A DNA stretch of 13,364 nt from Gonium pectorale (Eukaryota > Chlorophyta > Chlorophyceae > Chlamydomonadales > Volvocaceae). A model generated the notes under the pieces. The model was not told the origin of the DNA. It ran no database searches and worked only from the letters and a program-made list of their open reading frames with translations. Where the stretch lies: the NCBI GenBank assembly GCA_001584585.1, contig LSYV01000018.1, positions 1,123,907 through 1,137,270 of the forward strand. The letters run 5' to 3'. Made by a program: the position numbers and the translations under genes. Positions 1 to 9,600 of the stretch are shown piece by piece; position 1 is the stretch's first letter, and every line of letters begins with the position of its first letter.

Positions 1-1394
1 GGCCTGTCTCTGCCCGCCTACTTCTTCGCGTGCAACGTGATCGACTGGCTGTGGGTGCTGCTGGCGCCCGCCATCAGCCTGGGACCCTATTACTACCTCA
101 CGCTGCCTCGGATGGCCTTCGGGCAGCTGTACGCCGTGGGGCTCTGCGTGAGTGGTGATCGGGGGGCAGGAGTGGGCGGGAGGGCACAGCGGAGGAAGTT
201 GAGCGGGGGTATGGGTGCCACCATGCGCCGAGTGGCACGTTTGGCCCTGCTATGCTGCAGGTTTTCTTCGAAAGCAACGCCCCCTTTCCTTAATCCCATA
301 ATCCGTTACCTTTATCTCACCCCCCAGGTGTGCTGGTGGTGCAGCGGCATGGCGTACCTGGTGTCGGCGGTGCTGCCCCCGCAGTCGGTGCTCATGGCGG
401 GGGTGTTCATCGCGCTCATATGCGGGGCCTTCCTGCACGGGCTGTCGCCCACGCTGGCGGCGGCGAGGGGGACCGCCCTGGAGGGGGTGCTGGGGCTCAG
501 CTACAACCGCTGGGCTATGGAGATCGTCACCCTCAACGAGTTCAAGTACTACCAGGCAAGCGCCCGTCCCTATGGGAGACCGTACATGCAGTGAAAAGGC
601 AGTTGCAGAGACGCCACCCTATGGCCGTCGATCAGGGGTCGCAAAACAGCCAGTCTTGTACTTTGTCCGCTGCTTGACATGCCAGAGTTTCTGGAGTGCT
701 GCATGGTTGGCACTCCCAGCAGCTCCTGTGGCAGCGAGCATGCCATCTCCCCTCCCCGTCCTCCCCCTCTCCCAAACCACTCGCACTGCACTCGCAATGA
801 GCACGTTTCCAACCTCTTGAACACCCCTTCTCCCCCTCCCCGCACACACCGACACCCACACGCGCGCAGGGCGACATGCGCAACACGCTCATCTCGATGG
901 GCCGCGGCATCGGGCTGTGCGGGCTGGACACGCTGCTGGAGGACGACGGCCAGGAGGGTCTCTCGGCCGCGGAGGCCATCAGCTTCCTGCGCGTGCAGGT
1001 GGGGCCCGGGACAGCCGGGGAGGGGTAACGGCGAGAGTGCGGCGCACATGCCCCTCAGACGCCGAAGCTGACCTGGCAGGAGCTTGTTCAACCGAATGAG
1101 TTGAAAGCCATTCGCATCCTAGACAAAAGCGCTACACGATTCATACAAAGATCCCCCTACTCGGGCCCGCTACTCGGACGAGGCGACTGGCGGTAGCGAA
1201 AGCGCCTGTGACCATCCTCCTCGGCCCTCACTCCCGTCCTGCTGCTACCTCGCCCATCCCCGCAGTACAACTTCAACATGAGTTACTGCGACCGTTACAT
1301 AACCGTCGGGTACGGCGCGCTGGCTGCGCTGGGCCTGGGCTTCAGAATCCTGGCGTTCCTCTTCCTGCGCCGCAATTGTCTGCAGCGCCACTGA
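1..1394 (+). CDS. ABCG-type ABC transporter, C-terminal transmembrane part (5' partial)
   Basis: This is the 3' end of a multi-exon gene. Exons read 1-147, 328-555, 870-998 and 1266-1394 (stop TGA 1392-1394). All junctions are phase 0, giving 210 residues. The protein is dominated by hydrophobic stretches at about residues 13-33, 42-62, 68-90 and 181-202. The ABCG-like signature NRWAMEIVTLNEFKYYQ precedes an extracellular loop with cysteines, and the last helix (FRILAFLFLRR) ends in a short basic tail. This matches the end of the ABC-2 membrane domain of plant ABCG (WBC/PDR) exporters, which move lipids or other hydrophobic compounds across the plasma membrane by ATP hydrolysis. The nucleotide-binding domain lies upstream of the window, so half-size or full-size cannot be decided, and the substrate is unknown. 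The second intron has a GC donor. Family call is from recalled similarity; exon borders are inferred from splice consensus and frame. Confidence 0.82.
556..869 (+). other. GC-AG intron in the ABCG gene
   Basis: The junction reads CAG|GCAAGC at 553-561 and ends GCGCGCAG|GGC at 862-872. The GC donor has the otherwise perfect context typical of GC-AG introns. Splicing here keeps phase 0 and joins the KYYQ end of exon 2 to GDMRNTL in exon 3. A nearby GT at 566-567 would shift the frame. No coding content is seen within the 314 bases. Confidence 0.7.
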
Positions 1395-2417
1395 GGCTGA
1401 GGCCGAGGCGCGTGGCTGCCTGCTCCACCCACTCGCGCCGCATCTGAACAAGTGTGGCTGCCCTACACGCACTTCGCCGTGTCCGGACAAGGCGCTTTCT
1501 CCGCACGCCGTGATCCGTCGGTCCGTTAGTGTTGCTCGGCATCTCATACATCCGGGAGAAGGTCCGGAAGTGGACTACGTGAACCCACTTGCGCCGGGCT
1601 CGTGATCACGTGCCCTGCCGCTCGCGTGTCGCGTCATTGTGAGCTTGGTGTTAAGGCGTAGTAGCGTGAAGAGGGATGACAGCCCGCAAGAACTCAACTT
1701 GGACACAGCACGTGCTATTCCATGCTTGGGATGGCACGTACAAGGCATCCCAGGCACAACCATACATTTGCAATCTGTGCAGTACTCTCGGCATTTTCCC
1801 CCCTGACACGGTCTAGTACGCAGTAATACACCAGCACAGGATCCTTGTGAGTAAGGAGGAGAAGCTTACCTACGAAAGTGGCCCGGAAGGGAAGTTGAGA
1901 GAAGGACGGGGCTGGCGGTGCTTGTGCGCTGGTACTCCGTACTGACCTCCTAACACAGTACTCGGTCTGCAGATGGAGACGCTGTCCTCTCTACTTTACA
2001 CGGGATGATGACAACGAGCTGTTTGTCCGTCCAGCATACTGCATCCCCCCTTGTGTGGCTGTGTGCAGCGGGCTTTGTGTGGGAGATAAGCATCACTGCT
2101 ATTAATTCATTCACCGTTGGTTTGCTGGTGAAGAGTGAGACACTGCATAGCATACGCATCGCGCGCATGGTGACATCCACCTTGATATGCGACGGTTGGC
2201 GTACCATGGCAATCGGTGAAATCGGTGTGGTATGCATGACGGGCCGTCTATCGCCGGGCTTAAGTATGCATATCCTGGTCGAGGCGATTCCTTGGCAGTG
2301 TTTTAGTGCGCAGGGGGATGCGGTTGAGTTGCTTCTTGGAACTGGGATTACCCTCCTGGCCTTTCCATTGCACCCCATCTTCGTTGTTATCTGTTGTCAT
2401 GTTGTTGAGAGTTGTTG

Positions 2418-2422
2418 TGTAA
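2418..2422 (+). other. candidate poly(A) signal (TGTAA) of the ABCG gene
   Basis: TGTAA is the usual poly(A) signal in chlamydomonadalean algae. This is the first plus-strand copy I find after the ABCG stop, implying a 3' UTR of about 1 kb, which is long but not unusual for these algae. Inferred only from the motif and position. Confidence 0.4.
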
Positions 2423-2620
2423 GCTTGTACCGAATCTTTTCCAGAATGCTGGTCGCACGCTCGCATGACGGTGTACGGGTTGGGGCTCTGTGCAGCAGCA
2501 ACCTCCCGAGCGCCTGACCCACGGGTCATATCCTCCGCAGTGGCTGAAGGCAGGCGCTCCATGTCCGGAGTGTCAGTCACCGGCCCGGAATGACGGTACG
2601 ACCTTCGCGCGGTTACGAAA

Positions 2621-2625
2621 TTACA
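2621..2625 (-). other. candidate poly(A) signal (TGTAA) of asparagine synthetase
   Basis: TTACA on the plus strand is TGTAA on the minus strand. It is the first such motif downstream of the asparagine synthetase stop, about 760 bases past it. It would place the two convergent transcript ends roughly 200 bases apart. Confidence 0.4.
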
Positions 2626-2770
2626 ACAGACCCTCCAAGGTCGAGCTCGTCATGGAACGGCGCTGACCACGACAACTATCCGGCTGGTAACGCCCACAAC
2701 TGCAGCCCTCGTTCAACTTGACCCACGCCCTTCCGCCTTGCACGGCCTGATTCCTAGAAGAGCGCGGGCC

Positions 2771-2794
2771 CCACGAACACATCCACGAACACAT
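2771..2794. repeat. tandem pair of a 12-base unit
   Basis: CCACGAACACAT occurs twice head to tail (2771-2782 and 2783-2794). It lies in the convergent non-coding region, in the probable 3' UTR of the asparagine synthetase gene or just past it. No function is evident. Confidence 0.8.
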
Positions 2795-3388
2795 GTGGCA
2801 GGGACTCAATTGAGCCGTTGCATGCCTACTGCCATTAGAAATCGTGTGCGCGATACCCGTGCGCTGTGTTTCCTGAAAAGACGGGCGGCATTGAAAAGCA
2901 CCTCATTTATTCTTGGGGCAAAAACCGATCCGACAGATGCGCAACATCCGTACGCATGTATCCGTGTGTGTCTTACTAGTTAGTCCCGGCCCACATGATT
3001 GCGGTCGCATTACGGTATGGCCGGCCATCGCTGTTTTCACTTGCCACTGCTGCCATTTCCCTTTCGACCCGGCGTTCGGACTGGGTCTCCCTCACGCACA
3101 GGTACACGGCACTGCATCTTTCGGCGCACCTCGCAGAATCGAAGACGGCGACTACGGCGTGGCCCCATCAGCTGGGACCCGACCTTATTCCGCCGGCGCG
3201 TTGGCGAGCCACACGGCGAGGGACAACTGCCGAACAATACACACCACTTTTAGAACCTCAGAAAACACCACAACCATGAAACATGGACCATGGATGAGAT
3301 TCATAAGAAACCATCTCGACACCTTGGCCCCTTCAATCTCTACCCTCCAATTCAACACAGCTGCTTTACGCCCCGCAAACTGACTCGT

Positions 3389-3690
3389 TCACCGACGGAG
3401 CCTCTTGGCGGCCGGCTGCGGCGTGGGCACCCCGCTCACCTCCGCCGCTCCCCGCGCTTTGCCAACGTCCGTCTCCCCGCTCAGCGCCAACGCCGACGCC
3501 CCGGCCGCCGGGGACAGGGACTCCAGCTCCGCCAGTGGCGGCGGCTTCTCACAGCCGCCGCCCCCGCCACCGATTGCTGGCTCGGCGGCGGCGCCGGGCG
3601 GGAAGCGGCCCAGCGCCAGCGGCGCGTCTCCGTCAGCGGCCTCCGCCAGCAAAGCGCTGAGGCTGACATGGGGCGGCGACGGCGGCGTGG
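3389..3690 (-). other. ASN: coding low-complexity tail of asparagine synthetase
   Basis: This part of exon 14 codes for the distal C-terminal extension. It is rich in Ala, Ser, Pro and Gly, includes a run of six glycines, and ends in the basic cluster KRLRR just before the TGA at 3391-3389. The tail begins slightly upstream (about residue 568, with AEAEAEA). It has no counterpart I recognise in plant or bacterial asparagine synthetases and is predicted to be disordered. The reading frame stays open for the full 440-base exon, with the GC-rich third positions seen in the other exons. Confidence 0.7.
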
Positions 3691-6600
3691 TTGCAGCGGT
3701 TGTGGCGGTGGCGGCAAGCTCCTGGCTGCTGTCTCGGTCGATGCTGCTGGCGTCACGGGCCGCCGTCGTCCCCGCCTCCGCCTCCGCCTCTGCCTTCGCC
3801 GCCTCGTGAACGCCCGCCACCGCGCGACCTGCGCACGCGGCGGGGGGCCAGCGGCATCCAGCAGGGTGGAGCGTGGGGGCGGGGTATGGCTGGGCCAGTG
3901 GTCCGGGTCCGGGCACGGGCACAAGAGCTGCAGCCCTGCGTACGCTTGAACATACACCGGACAGCGGAGCAGGGCAACAGAATGCTGCGCAAACAACAAT
4001 ACCGCGCACAGCAGGATGTGCGGTTACGGTAAATACTTACTGGCGGGCGTCGCCATGTAGCCATGAGGTCTATCCTGCTTTTCGAGTCCTGGACCCATTG
4101 ACGCCCGGAGGTCCACAGCCCCGCCGGTCGCCTGTCCACCCTGGGTGGAACGAACCTCACCCGGCGCGAGCAGATGCCCGCCACCTGCCTGGACCACTGG
4201 CGCCACCCGGGTCCCCCCATCCCACCCCACACGCGCACGGCCCGCACCCGAGGGGTCCTCCCTGCCAGCCCACGCCGCGTCCCACGCCGCCGCCGCCGGC
4301 GTGGAGCACGCGACCGAAGGCCCTCCGGGCACCGTGTCCGCGGCGGCCTGGTGCGGGAAATGGCTCTCGAAGACGGTGCGGTACCAGTAGGCCTCCTTGG
4401 TGCGGGGCGGGTTGTCGGGGTACCTGCCGGGAGGGGGGAAGGGGGAAGGGGGGAGGGTCGGAGCCCAACACGCCTTACTCGTGCATGCTGCCCGGTCCGT
4501 CCGCGTCGTGGTGTCACCGCTCCTGCCCAGTTGGATTGAATGAAAGCGTACGCGATGCACAGCACAGCACAGCCGAACACGAGCACACATGGGAGCCAAG
4601 GGGCCCATCTGGGGTCTTCCGATGGCAACAAATCGCCTCGCCCCGCCCCGCCCCGCCCCTGACCCGTCTCTCTCGCCGAACCGCCGTGTCATCGCCATCC
4701 CACCGCCCGATCTGCCACCGCTCGCCCGACTCACCCCCCCCCCCACACACAAACACGCACAGCCCACCTGTGCTCCGCGTCCGCCAGCGTGCGGTCGCTG
4801 ACGAGCTGCTCCGCGCGGGCCTGGCGGGGGTTGCATTGGGGGACATTGAAGGGGCCGGGACGTGCACGGGAAGGAGGGCAGGGTACGGCGCGGATTGGGA
4901 TGCACCCGCATCCTCGTCTCACACGATTCGCAACAGACTCGCGGATGCGCCGGGAACCGGTTGTGCACGAGCACTTGACGCGGGAGCAGGTCGTGCTCCA
5001 GCGCTGCGTGCCCTGTGTAGGCAGCCGACGCGGCACCGCTTGGTTGCCGCGTCACACACCCCCGGTGGGGCAGCTGTCCTTGCAGTCAGTCCCAGCGTGT
5101 CACACAGGGCTCCCGGGGCGCGGGTTGGGGTCGCACGGCCCCCCAGACCTCCGCCCCACAGGGTGATCATGGGACAGCGAGCCACGCCGTACATTGCGTC
5201 GCCCGACCTGCGGCTGCCCATAGGACTCTGCACGACTGCTGTGCAGAGGCCCCCCAAGCACGCAAAACCCCCCGCCAGATCGCATGGCAAAGTCGCTGCC
5301 CAGCCCGTGCCGCGGCCCTCGGGTCTGTCTTGCACAACGCTGTACATGCATGTCGACAGTTCACCACTGTCCTGCACGGTCCGGTAAGGTGCCGTACCTT
5401 GAGGCCGTCGATCCAGCCGTAGCCCACGCCGTCGCTGAACTGCTCCTTCTGGCGCCAGAGCACCTCGGCCGGCAGGTAGGGGTCCTGCGGGGGAGAGGCG
5501 GGCACGGGCACGAGGGGCAGGGCGGGCGGCCAGGCGGGTAATGTAGGGTGCCTGGCCAGTATGGCTACGTTCACCGGGTCCAGTGGACGGCCAGCCAGCG
5601 ACAGTCGTGTAGGCAAGCTCCCCGCACCAAGCTTCGAGCATTGCTACACACCATCTCACATTCCGCCCCCACCCCGCCCCCGCGCACGCCCGTACCTCGG
5701 GTGTGTCGAAGGCCTTGCGTAGAATGTACTTTTCGATGCGGCCTGCGGGCTTGCGGTGAGGCGGGGGGCGGAGGGCAGTCAGGCAGCTGCCCGACCCCAG
5801 GGGCTGAGGGGTGAGCAGCCCGCCGCGGAATTCCAGGCCGCCCGCCAGCCAGGCCCCGGCAGCAGCCGCGCCAACTCGTTTGCAGCCTTCGTTCCGCAGC
5901 TCACCGAGCCAGCTGGCACGGCACAACGCCGCAGGCTATCGATCACCAACCCGCTGAGCATGCCGACCTCCCGATCCACCAGGCGCACCAGCCTACCGCC
6001 GACACAGCAACCGAGCCGCTCTTTCGCCGCATCATGTCATGGCGCATGTTCAGCCCGTGCAGCTATCGCATTCTCAAGTACCCCGCCAGCCCAGGTATGG
6101 CACCCGCGTCCCCACGTGGGCACGTGGGCGCCACTGCCCCATCATTTGCCACTGCCGCGCCGGGCCGGGCCGGGCCATGTCCCCTCCCCCTCCCTTGAAA
6201 ATTACCCTCACGGCCCCTCCTCGCCCCGGACGCCCAAAGCCCACAGTCCGCCCCCCCCCACCCACCCGAATTCGTGTCGATCATCTTCTCGGCGGGGTCC
6301 ACCCCCATGGCCACCTCCAGGAAGGCCCGGTCCAGGAACGGCACCCGCGCCTCCACGCCCCATGCCATGGTGGCCTTGTTGGCGCGCAGGCAGTCGAAGC
6401 GGAACAGCTCTCGCAGCTTGCGGACGGTCTCGGAGTGGAACTCCTCCTGGTGGCACGGCGGCGGTGGGCGGGTACAGGGGTGGTGCTTGTGGCAGGCAGG
6501 TGCATCAGTTGCGGGGTGCGGCATTTTCCGGGGAGTGGGAACATGGGGTAAGGGCGGGACCCGCGTGTTCTGATGCAGGAAACGAGGCGGTGGGAAGCCC

Positions 6601-9600
6601 AGGACCGGATGCGGCACCTGGACCGGGAACCCCACACAGCGCCCTCACCCTCACCCAGCCTGCTAGGCTCTCCCACCGCCTTGCCGCACTCCGCCGAAAC
6701 ACCAGCGCTGCCCCCCCCCGGGATGCCCCGCGGCCCCAGGCCCCTGCCACTCCATGCAGGATGCCTGGTTGCACCAGCCGCCCCACCGCCCCGGTCCCAC
6801 CAACCCACCCATGCAGCCGCGCACCTTGTTGGGCGCCTTGTGGAAATATAGGTAACCGCCGAAAACCTCGTCTGCGCCCTCCCCGGACAGCACCATCTTG
6901 ACGCCCAGAGCCTTGATCTTGCGCGCCATCAGGAACATGGGCGTGGAGGCGCGGACCTGGAGGCGGAGTCGGAGGCCGAGAGGGGGCCGGCGCCGGGGCC
7001 AAGGTCTGGCTGGAGGCAGCACCGTACACAACTGCGGCAGGCGTGTGTTGCGTTGCGTTGCGAGCAACTCGACCCGGGTGACGCAGGGGCGCTGAGTAAC
7101 GCAGGGGCGAAACAAGCAAGCAGCAGCAGCAGGCGGGTGTGTGGGCATGACGCCCATGCGCCGGGCCCAACCGTGGTAACCCACCCCGCCCAACCGAATT
7201 CCCCACCGCCGCACCCCCACCGTGGTCACGTCGAAGGTCTCGATGTGGTGGATGACGTCGCCGAGCGCGTCCAGCCCCTCCTGCAGCGTGAACGTGAACT
7301 CGTGGTGGCGGGTGCCCAGGAAGGAGGCCACGCGGCGAGCAGCCTGCAGTAGTGGGGGTGGGTTTGGGGTCGGGCCGGGTCAGGTTAGGTGGGTGGGTGG
7401 GGACGGGGGAAGGAAGTGTGCCAGGGGCCGGGGGGGGGCAAGGACGAGGCTCGGCGCGGAGCGAGGTGCCGGAGCCGTTCCGTCCCCGCGCGGATCCTGG
7501 TCAGGCGCACACCCCAGCGCGCTGCCGCAACGGGGAGTCACTAGGGCTGCACTGATTGCCCCCCGCGCCCGCCCCCACCGCCCACCACCTGCGCAAGCGC
7601 GTGCGCGGACGCGCAGCAGGCCCCCACCTGCAGGTCGGGGCTGCCAGTCAGGCCGATGCAGAAGCTCAGCAGCCCGTTGCCACCTCCCTGCCCCCCGCCG
7701 CCGCCAGAGCCGTTGCCGCTGCGGGCCCTCATCTGGCGGGAGGCCACCGCCGCCACCAGGCTGCTGTCCAGGCCGCCGCTCAGGAGCACGCCTGCGAGGA
7801 AGAGGAGGGCAGGGAAGGGGGCAGGGACCCAGAACGAGGTGGTGGCCGTACGGTGGAAGAGGGTACCCGGGGCCGTGTCGTTGCTCGCCGGGTCCATGCT
7901 TGAGCCGCTCGAGGAAACAAGTGGGTCCCAGGCCGGTGCGCACGATCGACGGCGTTGATGTGTGGTGCCACTTGGGGCGACGTGGGAGGCCAGCCAAACT
8001 CCCCATCCCTCCTCGGCCGTGTGTGGGGGACTCACCATACGGCACGTCGCTCATCAGCCGCTTGGACACGGCCGCCTCAAAGGCCTGCGGCGATTGGCGA
8101 TTGATTGGCTTACTTCGCCTCTACTCGTCCACAGCTGCAAGGCGGCTGGCGTGTGGTGGGTGACAAAGGCAGCACGTGTAAACTTGCTTGACTTCAACCA
8201 GCCGCCACCATATCTTACCTCGCAATCCCACGGCCACCTGTCGTGTGCATGACCCAGCCGCACAGGCGCCGCCCCCGTGCCCCGTCCACACCACCGTCCA
8301 CATGTTGCCCTGGGCCCTGGGCGCCAGGCCCGGCCCTATTGCCCGACCCCCCGACCCGCTTTTCCCTCGGGCACACGCGCGATCCCACCTGTCGCAGCGC
8401 CGCCGCATCAAAGGGCGCGGAGGGGAAGCGGCGCGGCACCGCCTCAAAGTCGGTGTAGAAGGGCGGGTTGTAGTAGCGCACGAAGGCGCCAGTGGCGGAG
8501 CTGTAGTAGTGGCCGGGCGGGAAGTGCTGGAAGCGCGTGCACTCGTCCTGGGGGCGGGCAGGTGGGAATGGACCCGGTGTGACGGGCGAGGTAAGGAGTG
8601 CGCGGGGGCTGTGCGCGCCCGTGGGTGAGGGGAGCGCCAGCTCGAGGATGCGAGGCGATAAGGGGAAGCACCCGTGCCTTACTCCTGCGCGTGTTTACCT
8701 GGCCCCTGATCCGACCCCGCACCGGCGCACCTCCCCACACCCCCGCCCCGCCCCGCCCGCTGCTCGCCCGCCCACCTGCAGGCACTTGAGCTCCGAGGAC
8801 AGCCACACGCTGCCGTCGCGCCCCCACCCGATGTACAGGCTGGTCACCCCCAGCGGGTCGCGGGCGGCGTACAAGGCCCCGCTGCGGGCGTCCAGCAGGG
8901 CCACCGCGAAGAAGCCGTCCAGCATGGAGGCAAGCCGCTCGCCGTACACCTCGTACAGGTACGGCACGACCTACGTTTGCGGTACGGCGTGGTACGGCAA
9001 GTGACTCGGCAGGCGCTTCGCGGGCGTCGAGGGTAGCCGGCGATGTTGGTTGCGGGTTCTTTTGGATGAGCTGCCGTGTACCTGACCTCCAGATCCTCCG
9101 GGCGACCCGCGAGGGTTTTGAGGTCAGCGCCACACAGCTGACGGCACAGGCTGCCGCAACCCTATTGCACTAGTGCCCCTCCATAGGCGGAGAAGGCATA
9201 CATGCGCCCTAGGGCCTTCCGTGCGAATGTGTGCAAACCTCGAGGCAACCCACCTCCACCCACCCCCAACCCTGACGAGTGACCCGTACCTCGCAGTCGC
9301 TGTGCGAGGCGAACTTGATCCCGGGACGCTGCGCCAGGATCTTGGCCCGCAACGCCTGGTGATTGTAGATTTCGCCGTTGACCGTTGCCACGACCGAACC
9401 GTCGCCGTTGTACAGCGGCTGGTCGCCTGCGGCTGGGTCCATGATGGCCAGGCGCTCGTGCGCCAGGAAGTGGTGGGCCTGGCCATAGCCGGCGGGCCTG
9501 CAAGCGTTGACCGGAGGGAGGGAGGGAGATAGACGGGCCGAGCAACAAGCAGGGGGTCCACTGGCGGGCGCAACGCACGCACACCCCGTGCGGGCGCATG

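Larger units (their letters stand above)
1395..3388. other. convergent intergenic region, probable 3' UTRs
   Basis: About 2 kb lies between the stop of the ABCG gene (plus) and the stop of the asparagine synthetase gene (minus). Base composition is visibly less GC-rich than in the coding exons. Open frames here (for example 2005-2517 plus and 1950-2378 minus) overlap on both strands, have no recognisable protein similarity and sit astride a likely poly(A) signal, so I do not call them genes. A tandem pair of a 12-base unit lies at 2771-2794. I see no RNA gene or mobile element. Confidence 0.6.

Noticed and set aside
2005..2517. 170-codon open frame on the plus strand in the convergent region
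   Set aside because: No recognisable similarity, an opposing open frame of similar length lies on the other strand, and the likely poly(A) signal of the ABCG gene falls inside it. Most likely 3' UTR.
2771..2794. Tandem 12-mers considered as a CRISPR-like or transposon-end repeat
   Set aside because: Only two adjacent copies without spacers, no inverted partner and no transposase; simple tandem duplication.
3873..5387. 504-codon open frame on the plus strand
   Set aside because: It is the antisense shadow of asparagine synthetase exons 12-13 and introns 11-13; high GC suppresses stop codons, and the translation is Pro/Arg/His-rich without any domain.
4919..5926. 335-codon open frame on the minus strand
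   Set aside because: It spans exon 10 and intron sequence of asparagine synthetase; only the short [15 protein letters not shown] part matches the enzyme, the rest is intron read-through.
5756..6901. 381-codon open frame on the plus strand
   Set aside because: Antisense to asparagine synthetase exons 8 and 9 and flanking introns, which carry clearly conserved enzyme sequence on the minus strand.
7222..8163. 313-codon open frame on the plus strand
   Set aside because: Antisense to exons 5-7 of asparagine synthetase; low-complexity Arg/Pro/Gly translation typical of GC-rich shadow frames.
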